Source: Rhodospirillum sp. (lineage in GTDB: Bacteria; Pseudomonadota; Alphaproteobacteria; Dongiales; Dongiaceae). From it: a stretch of 64,000 bases of DNA. Location of the stretch: positions 868,001 through 932,000 of the forward strand of contig PNKY01000001.1 in assembly GCA_013822765.1 (NCBI GenBank), read 5' to 3'. Positions within the stretch are counted from its first letter, which is position 1. Every line of letters begins with the position of its first letter. The notes below the pieces were generated by a model. It had not been told where the DNA came from, did not search any database, and worked only from the letters and a program-made list of their open reading frames with translations. Position numbers and translations under genes: made by a program. Positions 18,754-27,754 of the stretch are shown in pieces.

Positions 18754-19877
18754 AACAGTTCTTGATGGGCGTGATGCTGGTTGCACTGGCGATCGTGACG
18801 GCGGGGCCGGCGCAAGCACACAAGCCGAGCGACAGCTATCTCAGCATCGCGGTTGGCGATGTCTTGACGGGCGAATGGAAGATAGCCTTACGCGATCTCG
18901 ACTATGCCATCGGCCTCGACGGCGGTGACGACGGCATGATCACCTGGGGCGAACTGCGCCAGCGGCACCAGGCCATCGCCACCTATGCATTGTCGCGCCT
19001 GGAGATCGAGGGCGACGGCACGACCTGCCCCATCCAAGCCGGCCCACAACTCGTGGATTCGCTGACCGACGGCGCTTACACCGTGCTCCGCTTTTCGATC
19101 GGGTGTGCGCAGCAGCCGCAATCTCTGCGCGTCGACTACAACCTGTTTTTCGACATCGACCCGCAGCATCGTGGGCTGTTTCGTCTGGACGTCAATGGGG
19201 CGAGCCAGACGACGGTGTTCAGCCCGGAGAGCCGTCAGCAGCGGTTTGATCTGGCAGCAGCATCGCTGCTGCATCAATTCGTGACCTATGTCTATGAAGG
19301 TGTCTGGCATATCTGGATCGGCTACGACCACATGCTCTTTTTGGTGACGCTGCTGCTGCCGGCCGTGCTGCGACGGCAAGAAGGGCGTTGGACGGCGGTG
19401 CCGCGTTTTCGCGATGGCTTGCTGCATGTGATCGGAATCGTGACGGCGTTTACACTCGCCCATTCCTGCACTCTCAGTTTGGCGGCGCTTGGCGTGATCG
19501 GCCTGCCATCACGGCTCGTCGAATCGGTCATCGCCGGATCGATCATCATCGCGGCGCTCAACAACTTCTATCCTGTCGTGACCCGACGCTTGTGGCTGGT
19601 GGCGCTCACCTTCGGCTTAGCCCATGGCTTCGGCTTTGCCAGCGTGTTGGCTGACCTTGGGCTACCGCGCGACGCACGGCTGGTTTCCCTGATCGCCTTC
19701 AATGTCGGCGTCGAGCTCGGGCAGTTGGCGGTCGTCGCCGCCGCCTTGCCACTGGTCTACAGCCTCTGCCGCTGGCGCCATTATCCACGCGCCGTCCTGC
19801 AGGGCGGGTCGCTCGCGATCGTCTCGGTTGCCTCGTTGTGGTTCATCCAACGGGCGTTCGACGTTGTGATTCCGTGA
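18750..19877 (+). CDS. HupE/UreJ-like membrane protein
   Basis: A 375-residue protein of the second HupE/UreJ family. After a signal peptide the mature N-terminus starts with the typical AHKPSDSYL. About 150 residues of periplasmic domain follow. Then come six or seven membrane helices containing the family motif WIGYDHMLFL near residue 188 and conserved histidines in LAHSCTLSL and GLAHGFGFA. HupE/UreJ proteins are usually linked to metal (nickel) handling, but this branch is uncharacterised. It is translationally coupled to the TPR gene, and the prepilin peptidase gene starts seven bases after its stop. Confidence 0.8.
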   Translation: MKQFLMGVMLVALAIVTAGPAQAHKPSDSYLSIAVGDVLTGEWKIALRDLDYAIGLDGGDDGMITWGELRQRHQAIATYALSRLEIEGDGTTCPIQAGPQLVDSLTDGAYTVLRFSIGCAQQPQSLRVDYNLFFDIDPQHRGLFRLDVNGASQTTVFSPESRQQRFDLAAASLLHQFVTYVYEGVWHIWIGYDHMLFLVTLLLPAVLRRQEGRWTAVPRFRDGLLHVIGIVTAFTLAHSCTLSLAALGVIGLPSRLVESVIAGSIIIAALNNFYPVVTRRLWLVALTFGLAHGFGFASVLADLGLPRDARLVSLIAFNVGVELGQLAVVAAALPLVYSLCRWRHYPRAVLQGGSLAIVSVASLWFIQRAFDVVIP

Positions 19878-19883
19878 CAGGCG

Positions 19884-20651
19884 ATGACGGCATCTGACGC
19901 AGTGCTGGATTCCCGGACGTGGCTGGTACTGGCCGCACCGTTTGTCGGCAGTTTCCTGGGTGTGGTCGCCGATCGCTGGCCACGCGGCGAGCCGTTCCTC
20001 GGGGGCCGCTCGCACTGTCCGCATTGCCGCCACACGCTTGGCGCGCTGGATCTTGCCCCGCTGGTGAGCTGGGTGGCGCTGCGTCAGCGCTGCCGCTATT
20101 GCAGTCGGCCGATTTCCGCCTGGTATCCGTCGGTGGAGGTTGCGGCGCTGCTGATTGCAATCTGGGCGGCGCTGGTGATTCCGGCGGCGCTTGCCTGGGT
20201 CACCGTGCTGTTCGGATGGGCGCTGCTGACACTGGCACTCATAGATCTCAAAGTGTTCTGGCTTCCGAGCGCGCTGACGGTGCCGCTGGGCATCGCGGGC
20301 TTTGCCGCGATGGCGTTCCATCTGGAAGAAGGGCCGCACGACCAGCTGATCGGCGCAGTAGTCGGCTACGCCGCGATGCGCGGGGTTGCCTGGCTCTACC
20401 GCCGCTTTCGCGGCCGCGAGGGACTGGGTGGTGGCGATGCCACGTTGCTGGCGGCGCTGGGCGCATGGGTCGGCTGGCTGGGGTTGCCCACGATTCTGCT
20501 CTATGCCGGGATCGGCGGCCTCATCGTGCTGATGGCCAGTAGCTTCGGCGGGCGGCCGGTCACGCTGACCCGACGTCTGGCGTTCGGACCCTACCTTTGC
20601 CTCGGCGGCTGGCTGGTCTGGCTTTATGGCCCGCTGCAGTTCGATTGGTGA
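19884..20651 (+). CDS. gspO: Prepilin leader peptidase / N-methyltransferase (GspO/PilD)
   Basis: A 255-residue A24-family aspartic peptidase that cleaves and N-methylates the pseudopilins encoded downstream. The cytoplasmic zinc domain has both CxxC pairs (CPHC and CRYC). The catalytic aspartates are in LIDLKVFWLPS near residue 118 and in the GGGDATLLAALGAWVG block near 180. Seven to eight membrane segments are visible. Having its own peptidase makes the secretion locus self-sufficient. The next gene (gspE) begins within 20 bases of its stop. Confidence 0.9.
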   Translation: MTASDAVLDSRTWLVLAAPFVGSFLGVVADRWPRGEPFLGGRSHCPHCRHTLGALDLAPLVSWVALRQRCRYCSRPISAWYPSVEVAALLIAIWAALVIPAALAWVTVLFGWALLTLALIDLKVFWLPSALTVPLGIAGFAAMAFHLEEGPHDQLIGAVVGYAAMRGVAWLYRRFRGREGLGGGDATLLAALGAWVGWLGLPTILLYAGIGGLIVLMASSFGGRPVTLTRRLAFGPYLCLGGWLVWLYGPLQFDW

Positions 20652-20667
20652 CCCGCAGGGGATTGCT

Positions 20668-22392
20668 ATGCAAGCGAAGCCCACGCAAGGCGGCGTGCAA
20701 GCCGTGGAAAGCGTTGAACGCGACCTGGGAGACGCCCTGGTCCGGGCCGGCAGGCTCGACGCGCGCGCGCTCGACCGCGCTCTGCGCCTGCGCTCCGAAG
20801 CTACCGAAAGCCTCATCGAGATTCTGCCGCGCCTTGGCCTGGTGTCGGAGCGCGACCTGGCGGAAGCGATCGCAGAGTATCTCAACCTGCCGCTGGTTGG
20901 CGCGCGCGACTATCCCAACCTGCCGGTGCTGGAAGAACGGATTGGCGCGCGCTTCCTCCGGGATTCGCACGTGTTGCCGCTGTCGGCCGACAATGAAGCC
21001 GTTGTCCTCGCGATGGCGGACCCGTTCAGCAGCTTTGCGATCGATGCGGTACGCCTCATCACCGGACGCGCGATATCGCCCGTCGTCGCGGTGCCGGCGG
21101 AGCTGGAAGCCGCGATCGAGCGCCTCTATGGCCGCGACCAGGCATCGGCAACGCAGCTGGTCGAAGTGGGCGCCGAGACCGACGAGGACGCGCTCGACGC
21201 CGATCGGCTGAAGGACCTTGCGAGCGAGGCGCCGGTCATTCGCCTGGTCAACCACTTCATCGCGCGCGCCATCGAGCAGCGCGCATCCGACATCCACATG
21301 GAGCCGACGGATGATGGGCTGCGGGTGCGCTATCGCATCGACGGCGTGCTGCACGAGGTGGATTCACCGCCATCCCGCCTGCGTGCGGCCATCATCTCGC
21401 GCGTCAAGATCATGGCGCGGCTCAACATCGCCGAGCGCCGTCTGCCTCAGGATGGACGCATCAAGATGGCGGTGCGCGGCGTCCCGATCGACTTGCGCGT
21501 CGCCACCGTGCCCACCATGCACGGCGAGAGCGCGGTAATGCGCCTCTTGAACCGCGAGGCGGTTCGCCTCGACTTCGCGTCTCTCGGCATTGCTGGCGCC
21601 AACCTCGATGCATTCATCAACGTGCTGGAGCGCCCGCACGGCATCGTGCTGGTTACGGGGCCGACGGGCAGTGGTAAGACCACCACGCTCTATGCCTCGC
21701 TGGTGCGACTCAACACGCCGGAACGCAAGATCCTGTCGGTCGAGGATCCGATCGAATACCAGCTCAACGGCATCAACCAGATCCAGGTGAAGCCCGGTAT
21801 CGGCCTCGACTTTGCCAGCATCCTGCGTTCGCTGCTGCGCCACGATCCCGATATCATGATGGTGGGCGAGATTCGCGATCTGGAGACCGCGGAGATCGCG
21901 GTACAGGCGGCCTTGACCGGCCACCTCGTGCTTTCGACCCTGCACACCAACAGTGCCGCGGCCAGCATCACACGGCTGCTCGACATGGGGCTGCGCGAGT
22001 TCCTGCTGACCTCGACGGTGAATGGCGCCGCCGCCCAGCGCCTGGTGCGCATGCTGTGCCGCCACTGCCGCCAGCCGTTCCGTCCGATGCCGGAACTGGT
22101 GGATCAGCTCGATCTCGCACGCTACGGCGCCGGACGCGATGTCACGCTGTACCAGCCCAAGGGCTGCCCTGAGTGCAACGGCAGCGGCTACTACGGCCGC
22201 ACCAGCATCTTTGAGGTGTTGACGGTGGATGATGCGATCCGCCGCCTAGTGCTGCGCCATGCGGAGGCCAACGAGCTGCAACGAGCGGCGGTCGAAAGCG
22301 GCATGCGCAGCATGTATGACGACGGGATGATGAAAGCCCTGGCCGGTGAGACGACGGTCGAGGAAGTGCTGAAAGTCACGCGGGACACCTAG
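20668..22392 (+). CDS. gspE: T2SS assembly ATPase GspE
   Basis: The cytoplasmic hexameric ATPase that powers pseudopilus assembly. The 574-residue protein has an N-terminal GspE_N domain (residues 15-155), Walker A GPTGSGKTTTLYASL near residue 330, an Asp box and Walker B around IMMVGEIRDLETAEIA, and a HTNSAAASITRLLDMG block. The C-terminal zinc element has cysteine pairs CRHC and CPEC. ATG 20668 is chosen over an upstream GTG-type start inside gspO because a purine-rich AGGGG lies just upstream of it. Confidence 0.95.
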   Translation: MQAKPTQGGVQAVESVERDLGDALVRAGRLDARALDRALRLRSEATESLIEILPRLGLVSERDLAEAIAEYLNLPLVGARDYPNLPVLEERIGARFLRDSHVLPLSADNEAVVLAMADPFSSFAIDAVRLITGRAISPVVAVPAELEAAIERLYGRDQASATQLVEVGAETDEDALDADRLKDLASEAPVIRLVNHFIARAIEQRASDIHMEPTDDGLRVRYRIDGVLHEVDSPPSRLRAAIISRVKIMARLNIAERRLPQDGRIKMAVRGVPIDLRVATVPTMHGESAVMRLLNREAVRLDFASLGIAGANLDAFINVLERPHGIVLVTGPTGSGKTTTLYASLVRLNTPERKILSVEDPIEYQLNGINQIQVKPGIGLDFASILRSLLRHDPDIMMVGEIRDLETAEIAVQAALTGHLVLSTLHTNSAAASITRLLDMGLREFLLTSTVNGAAAQRLVRMLCRHCRQPFRPMPELVDQLDLARYGAGRDVTLYQPKGCPECNGSGYYGRTSIFEVLTVDDAIRRLVLRHAEANELQRAAVESGMRSMYDDGMMKALAGETTVEEVLKVTRDT

Positions 22393-22398
22393 AAACCA

Positions 22399-23616
22399 AT
22401 GCCACGCTATCATTACAAGGCCGTTACCTCCTCCGGCGAGGTCATCGAGGGCGTGATCGATGCCATGGATCGCCAAGCTGTCGTTGACCGGCTGCACGCC
22501 CAAGGAAGCACGCCGATCCGCGCCGAGGAATCCGCCAGGGGGTCGGTCCGATCGCTATCGCCGTTCGGCCGCCGACGTCGACGCCTCGATCCCACCACGG
22601 TCATGCATGCGACACGCGAGTTGGCGACGCTGCTGCGGGCCGGATTGACCGTCGATCGCGCGTTCTCAGTGCTGGCAGAAATCTCCGACGACGATGCCGT
22701 GCGGGCATTTCTCGACGATGTGCTGAGATCGGTGCGCGGGGGCGCGACTCTGGCCGACGCCCTGACACCGCACAAGGAATCGCTACCCTCCTACTATATT
22801 GGTCTGGTGCGTGCTGGCGAAGCGGGCGGCGCGCTGGAAAGCGTGATGGCGCGGCTCGCGGAGGCATTGGAGCGGGCGCAGGCGCTGCGCGAATCCGTCC
22901 GCTCCGCGATGTACTATCCGGCATTCGTGCTCATCATGTCGGTGCTGACCCTGGTGGTGCTGTTCACCCTGGTCATCCCGGAGTTCCGTCCGATGTTCGA
23001 GGACAGCGGCCATCCAATGCCGGCATCCCTGGCGGCGATCATCGCCATCAGCGATGGGCTCAAGGCCTATTGGTGGGCTATTGTCGCGGCGCTGCTCGTG
23101 GTCATCCTCGGCATTCGCCAGTATGTGGGAACGCCGGAAGGGCGGCGGCGGATCGATCGCGGTATCCTGCGCGCGCCGCTCGCCGGCGACCTCGTCACCA
23201 AGCTGGAGGTGGCTCGCTTCTCTCGTACCCTCGGCACCTTGCTCGCCAACGGCGTCATGGTGCTGGACGCTCTTTCCATTACCGCGGAAGCAATCTCGAA
23301 CCGCTCGATCGCGGAGACGATCATGAGCCTCTCCAACCGATTGAAGCGCGGCGAAGGCCTTGCCGTGCCGCTCACGGACACCGGCATCTTCCCGCGCCTC
23401 GCGGTCCAACTGGTTCAGGTGGGCGAAGAAAGCGGTCAGCTGGAGGCGATGCTGCTGCGCGTCGCCGACATCTATGACGAAGAAGTGAAGCGTACGCTCC
23501 AGCGCTTGCTTGCCATGCTGGTTCCGGTGATGACGATTTGCATCGGTATCTTCGTTGCCGGCATCATCGCCACCATGCTGACGGCCATCCTGAGCAGCTA
23601 TGACTTGTCGACGTGA
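22399..23616 (+). CDS. gspF: T2SS inner-membrane platform protein GspF
   Basis: A 405-residue platform protein with two GspF (T2SSF) domains and three membrane helices, at about residues 170-195, 220-240 and 370-395. It anchors the GspE ATPase and the growing pseudopilus. The N-terminus MPRYHYKAVTSSGEVIEGVI is typical. The gene starts six bases after gspE. Immediately after its stop the sequence changes to a partial copy of gspG rather than a complete pseudopilin gene. Confidence 0.95.
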   Translation: MPRYHYKAVTSSGEVIEGVIDAMDRQAVVDRLHAQGSTPIRAEESARGSVRSLSPFGRRRRRLDPTTVMHATRELATLLRAGLTVDRAFSVLAEISDDDAVRAFLDDVLRSVRGGATLADALTPHKESLPSYYIGLVRAGEAGGALESVMARLAEALERAQALRESVRSAMYYPAFVLIMSVLTLVVLFTLVIPEFRPMFEDSGHPMPASLAAIIAISDGLKAYWWAIVAALLVVILGIRQYVGTPEGRRRIDRGILRAPLAGDLVTKLEVARFSRTLGTLLANGVMVLDALSITAEAISNRSIAETIMSLSNRLKRGEGLAVPLTDTGIFPRLAVQLVQVGEESGQLEAMLLRVADIYDEEVKRTLQRLLAMLVPVMTICIGIFVAGIIATMLTAILSSYDLST

Positions 23617-23633
23617 CATTCACGCATGTCGAA

Positions 23634-23840
23634 GCGCTGCGGGAGCTGGTGGAGAAGCCGGCACAAGTCGATGCTTGGAATGGACCCTATCTGAAGAACC
23701 GCGAGTCACTGACCGACCGGTGGGGCAATCCCTATGTCCAGCGGATACCGGGCGAGCATGGCGAGTATGACCTCTACACGCTGGGTGCGGACAGCAAGGA
23801 AGGCGGCGGCGGCGAGGATCGCGACGTCACCAAAGGGTAG
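23634..23840 (+). pseudogene. 3' fragment of a duplicated gspG
   Basis: About 69 codons beginning EALRELVEKPAQVDAWNGPY and ending GEDRDVTKG repeat the C-terminal half of intact GspG at 24561-24977 with only a few substitutions. The pseudopilin leader and hydrophobic helix are absent, so it cannot make a pilin by itself. A GTG at 23613, overlapping the gspF stop, could start a 75-residue peptide. The near-identical DNA continues past the stop into the gspI leader. Confidence 0.85.
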
Positions 23841-24273
23841 GCGCCAACGCGGCTTCACGCTGATCGAGGTCCTGGTCGCCTTCGGCATTCTTGCGTTGAC
23901 GCTGGTCGCTTTGCTGCAGGTGTTTTCTCAGGGCCTGCGCAGCGTCAGCGTCTCCGAACGCCACCTGATCGCGACCATGCTGATGCGTTCCATTCTGGAC
24001 AATCTCGGCACCGAAATCCCGATCGTCGCGGGCGAGCGCTCCGGTGACATCGACGATGGCTATCGCTGGTCCACCCGCATCGCCCTCTCGCAGACCATCG
24101 CGCCGGTCGCCACCGCGCAATGGGCATATTTGCCCTACGAAATCGACGTGGAGATCGCGTGGAACGGCCGCCCCGTCACCACCCTCACCACCCTGCGCAT
24201 AGTGGCGGAGCCGGTTGGCTCGTCCACCGGCAATGAAGACGAAGAAGTGCCGGCGGATGAGGAATCCAACTGA
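23785..24273 (+). CDS. gspI: T2SS minor pseudopilin GspI
   Basis: A minor pseudopilin of about 162 residues. The prepilin signal RRQRGFTLIEVLVAFGILALTL has the cleavage site after Gly, Glu at +5 and a long hydrophobic helix. GspI caps the pseudopilus tip with J and K. The start is uncertain: GTG 23785 is in frame inside the duplicated gspG tail and gives a 20-residue leader. The DNA encoding that leader is a near-copy of the gspH leader region, so gspI seems to have been spliced to a duplicated gspG-gspH junction. Downstream, 287 bases without an evident gene precede gspG. Confidence 0.85.
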   Translation: MRTARKAAAARIATSPKGRRQRGFTLIEVLVAFGILALTLVALLQVFSQGLRSVSVSERHLIATMLMRSILDNLGTEIPIVAGERSGDIDDGYRWSTRIALSQTIAPVATAQWAYLPYEIDVEIAWNGRPVTTLTTLRIVAEPVGSSTGNEDEEVPADEESN

Positions 24274-24560
24274 GGAGACAACTGAACCGACCGCCCATGG
24301 CGACCGGCTCCGTGCTTCAACTTACCGCGCCGGGCGTCCGCCCTGCAGACAAGGGCGCCCAGTACGTGCGCCGTCGGGGGGCACGGCGCACGCAGCCGAT
24401 CGCTGTCGGAAACGGTTCGCGTTCCCGACCCTAGGACATGCACGCTTGGAATCTCCGGCTTCGGCGCGAATGCGTCCTTGGGCCGCGACAGTGAATTCTC
24501 CCGCAGCCGATGCCAAGCGGCAACTGCATCCTTATTGCCGGTGTCATCGTATCTATCACG

Positions 24561-24977
24561 ATGCGACCTCGAAGACCGAACGGCTACACCCTTGTTGAGC
24601 TGCTGGTTGTGCTCGCGATTCTTGGGCTCCTTGTGGCGCTGGCGGCGCCACGGGTGATCAAGTATCTGGGCAGCGCCAAGAGCGACACCGCGCGCATCCA
24701 GATCGAGAAGCTGGGCGGCGTCTTGGACCTTTACCGGCTGGAGATCGGCCGTTATCCGAGCGAGCAGGAGGCGCTGCGGGCGCTGGTGGAGAAGCCGGCG
24801 CAAGTCGATGCTTGGAATGGACCCTATCTGAAGAACCGCGAGTCGCTGACCGACCCGTGGGGCAATCCCTACGTCTATCGGATACCGGGCGAGCATGGCG
24901 AATATGACCTCTACACGCTGGGTGCGGACAACAAGGAAGGTGGCGACGGCGAGGATCGTGACATCGCCAACTGGTAG
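24561..24977 (+). CDS. gspG: T2SS major pseudopilin GspG
   Basis: The major pseudopilin, 138 residues. The leader RPRRPNG is followed by YTLVELLVVLAILGLLVALA: cleavage after Gly with Tyr instead of the usual Phe at +1, and Glu at +5. The globular part has the conserved YPSEQEALRALVEKP and the calcium-site-like DPWGNPYVYRIPGEHGEYD. ATG 24561 gives the right leader length. The 3' end overlaps the gspH start by 20 bases. A second, truncated copy lies upstream of gspI. Confidence 0.93.
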   Translation: MRPRRPNGYTLVELLVVLAILGLLVALAAPRVIKYLGSAKSDTARIQIEKLGGVLDLYRLEIGRYPSEQEALRALVEKPAQVDAWNGPYLKNRESLTDPWGNPYVYRIPGEHGEYDLYTLGADNKEGGDGEDRDIANW

Positions 24978-25410
24978 GCGCCAACGCGGCTTCACCTTGA
25001 TGGAACTGCTGGTCGTCCTTGCCATCATGGGATTGATCTTGACGCTCGCCGTGTCCGGCATCGCCCGCACCATGCCAGGCGTCGCCCTGCGCAACGATGC
25101 GCGCCTGGTCGTCGACGCCTTGCGCACCGCGCGCACCGCCGCAGTGGGTGGCAACCGCGAGGTGACGCTGGTGCTGGACTTGGAGCAACACACTGTCACC
25201 TTTGACGACCGGCGGCCGGTGCGGCTGGACCCTGACCTCGGCATCGCGCTCACCACCGGCACGTCGGAGATTGCTGACGCGCAGACCGGCGGGATCAGCT
25301 TCTTTCCGGATGGAACCTCGACCGGCGGCCGGGTCAGCCTGACGCTCGGCGAACAACGACAATATGTGCTGGTGGACTGGCTGACCGGCACCGTTTCCAT
25401 CGTTGAGTAA
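24958..25410 (+). CDS. gspH: T2SS minor pseudopilin GspH
   Basis: A 150-residue minor pseudopilin. GTG 24958 gives the short leader MTSPTGRRQRG before FTLMELLVVLAIMGLILTLA, an ideal prepilin signal. The globular domain contains the GspH pattern LRNDARLVVDALRTARTAAV followed by beta-strands. It starts inside the end of gspG and ends overlapping gspL, so the three are translationally linked. The leader region has a near-identical duplicate in front of gspI. Confidence 0.88.
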   Translation: MTSPTGRRQRGFTLMELLVVLAIMGLILTLAVSGIARTMPGVALRNDARLVVDALRTARTAAVGGNREVTLVLDLEQHTVTFDDRRPVRLDPDLGIALTTGTSEIADAQTGGISFFPDGTSTGGRVSLTLGEQRQYVLVDWLTGTVSIVE

Positions 25411-26503
25411 CGCAGTTCATCAGATGACCGCCGTCACGGACTCGGTTTCTCGTTTCTTCAGCTGGTGGTTCGGCGAGCTTGCGGCCAGTGTGCCGCAAGG
25501 CCTGCGCCGCGTATTTTGGCGCGAGCCTACTGTTCTCGCCATCGCGACTGGCGACGGCGGCGCCAGGGTGAGTCTGCGCAACCGCGATGGCGTGCGTGAG
25601 CTTGGGCGCCTTGCACTCGATCGCGGTCACGAGCCGCGCCTTGAGCTGACGAAACTCCTGCGCGGCGTCTCTTTGCGCGATGTCGAGACCGCTATCCTCG
25701 TTCCTGCCGCGACCGTTCTACGGCGGAAAGTCAATCTACCGCTCGCGGCTGCGGAGAACCTGCGCGAGGTGCTAGCGTTCGAGATGGATCGGCACACCCC
25801 GTTCAAGGCCAATGAAGTCGCATTCGACTACCGCATCGCCGGTACCGACTCCGAGGCCAAGCGAATCAACATTGATCTTGCCGTCGTACCGAGCGACGCA
25901 ATGGAACAGGCGCGTTTGGTCGCCGCGACACTTGGTCTGACGCCCGATCGCATCGGTGTCGCTGACAACGCGCACGAGACGGAGCGGTCGCTCAACTTCT
26001 TGCCGGCCCAACCTGCGGGGCGATCCGCAACCCGACGACGCCGCCTGACGATCGCTTTGGCGATTCTGGCGGTCATCCTGGCCATTGTCGCCGTCTATAT
26101 CCCGCTCTTGGTCAAGAAGCGGACTCTGGCCGCCTACGAGGCACAACTGACGGAGAGCCGCTCCGTCGCGCTGGAAACCGAAGCGCTGAAGAAGCGTTTG
26201 GCCGCCAAGCTGGAGCATGATCGGTTTCTGATCGATCGTCGGGCGATGATTCCGTCCGCGACCGTCATGCTCGCGGACGTCACCGAGCGCCTCCCGGACG
26301 GCACCTGGCTTGTCCAATTGCGCTGGCAGGGCGACAAGCTCGTGATGGCCGGGTACTCGCCGTCGGCGACGCCGCTGATCGCGGAACTGGAGGACTCCGA
26401 CATCTTGAGTGAGGTGCGCTTCGGCTCGCCTGTCACGCCCGATCCCCGCATCGGGCGTGAGCGCTTCAACATCACGGCCGCGGTGGCCGCGCCGGGCGGG
26501 TGA
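25403..26503 (+). CDS. gspL: T2SS assembly protein GspL
   Basis: A 366-residue bitopic inner-membrane protein with an actin-like cytoplasmic domain (LPLAAAENLREVLAFEMDRH near residue 115 is the typical GspL/PilM-type block), one membrane helix at about residues 213-235, and a periplasmic PilN-like domain after it. GspL recruits GspE to the membrane and pairs with GspM. TTG 25403 overlaps gspH by eight bases; ATG 25424 is an alternative. The order L-M-C matches its role as a platform subunit. Confidence 0.88.
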   Translation: MSNAVHQMTAVTDSVSRFFSWWFGELAASVPQGLRRVFWREPTVLAIATGDGGARVSLRNRDGVRELGRLALDRGHEPRLELTKLLRGVSLRDVETAILVPAATVLRRKVNLPLAAAENLREVLAFEMDRHTPFKANEVAFDYRIAGTDSEAKRINIDLAVVPSDAMEQARLVAATLGLTPDRIGVADNAHETERSLNFLPAQPAGRSATRRRRLTIALAILAVILAIVAVYIPLLVKKRTLAAYEAQLTESRSVALETEALKKRLAAKLEHDRFLIDRRAMIPSATVMLADVTERLPDGTWLVQLRWQGDKLVMAGYSPSATPLIAELEDSDILSEVRFGSPVTPDPRIGRERFNITAAVAAPGG

Positions 26504-26507
26504 ATCC

Positions 26508-27101
26508 TTGTTCTCGACCCCCTGGATCAGCCGATTGACGGCGCTCCTCCTGCTGGCACTCGTCATATTCGGCGTGTACCTGTTCCTGGTCGAGCCGCTG
26601 GTCGTCGGCTATGACGCGATCGATCGGGAGATCGACGATGCGCAGGAACAGCTCGCGCACTTCGAGCGGCTGGCGGCCATGCGCCCGGTCGTCGCGCAGC
26701 AGTTGCAACAGACGGACTCCCAGCAGACCGCGCAGGGTTACTATCTCGGCGGCGGCACCGATGCGCTGGCCGCCGCGGGCTTGCAGGATCGCATCAACGC
26801 TCTGGTCGCGGCCAATGGCGGCACCTTGCGCAGCACCCAGCCGATGCCCGGCGTCGAAGAGCAAGGGTTTCGGCGCATCACGCTCAAGGTGCAATTAACC
26901 GCGACCATCGAAGAGCTGTTCGACACGCTGTATGAGCTGGAGTCTGGCGCGCCCATCCTGTTCGTTGAGGATCTCGATATCCAGAGCCGCATCGTGCGCC
27001 GGCCGACCAGCGACAAGGCTGGTGCGAACGAGTCCCAGCCGATACCGCTGCTGGCGGTCGCGTTCGATCTCTCCGGCTACCTTCCGGTCCGGCCACAATG
27101 A
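26508..27101 (+). CDS. gspM: T2SS assembly protein GspM
   Basis: A bitopic protein of about 197 residues with one N-terminal membrane helix (ALLLLALVIFGVYLFLVEPL) and a periplasmic ferredoxin-like domain that starts with a coiled stretch, EIDDAQEQLAHFERLAAM. GspM partners GspL in the inner-membrane platform. The best start is TTG 26508, five bases after the gspL stop; no ATG is available before the helix. The stop overlaps the next start by ATGA. Confidence 0.82.
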   Translation: MFSTPWISRLTALLLLALVIFGVYLFLVEPLVVGYDAIDREIDDAQEQLAHFERLAAMRPVVAQQLQQTDSQQTAQGYYLGGGTDALAAAGLQDRINALVAANGGTLRSTQPMPGVEEQGFRRITLKVQLTATIEELFDTLYELESGAPILFVEDLDIQSRIVRRPTSDKAGANESQPIPLLAVAFDLSGYLPVRPQ

Positions 27102-27754
27102 TGCCGCGCCATCGCGTCCAGACGCTGTTCACCTGGCTCACGGTTGCGGTGTGCGTGCTGCTGGGCTGGACCATCCAGCGCGAAATCACGGCATTGCCCT
27201 CGACTCAAGCGGCCGCGCCGGTGACCGCACCCGCGGCCGATCCGGTCGTGCCAGCTGCGCCCGCGTCCTTTGTGGTACCGGGCCGCGACTCCCTGGCGGT
27301 GATCGTCGAGCGGCCGGTTTTTTCCGAATCGCGGCGGCCGAGCGCTTCCGACGAAGGCCCCGCACCCGCGCTCGATTTCACGCTGGTCGGCATCGTGATC
27401 TCGGATCGCGAGCGCTCTGCCATCGTCCAATCCCCCCATGGCGGCGCCGTACAGCGCTTGGCCGAAGGTGAGGAGGTGGGCGGATGGATTGTCGTCGACA
27501 TCGCGCCCGACCACATCGTGGTCCGCCACGACACGACCGAAGCGGAGATGCCGCTGGATTACGGTGCGCCGGCACCGCCGGTGCCGGTCGCCAAGACACC
27601 GGCTCCGAACGGCGCCAAACCGAACGCTACCAAGCCGGTCGGCGCCGAGCCGAATGGTACCGAGGCGCAAGGTATCATAGAGGGCCAACCGCCCGAGGTG
27701 CTGCCACCGCCGGATGACGATGATGGTGATGACGAGCAACAATCGACGAACTAA
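27098..27754 (+). CDS. gspC: T2SS GspC-like inner-membrane protein
   Basis: A 218-residue protein with an N-terminal membrane helix (residues 9-27), a Pro/Ala-rich periplasmic linker, and a homology-region domain (DFTLVGIVISDRERSAIV through EVGGWIVVDIAPDHIVVRH) as in GspC, which connects the platform to the secretin. There is no PDZ or coiled-coil domain at the C-terminus; instead a low-complexity tail with NGAKPNATKP-type repeats and an acidic end. Some annotations would call this GspN. It couples to gspM and precedes gspD. Confidence 0.75.
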   Translation: MMPRHRVQTLFTWLTVAVCVLLGWTIQREITALPSTQAAAPVTAPAADPVVPAAPASFVVPGRDSLAVIVERPVFSESRRPSASDEGPAPALDFTLVGIVISDRERSAIVQSPHGGAVQRLAEGEEVGGWIVVDIAPDHIVVRHDTTEAEMPLDYGAPAPPVPVAKTPAPNGAKPNATKPVGAEPNGTEAQGIIEGQPPEVLPPPDDDDGDDEQQSTN

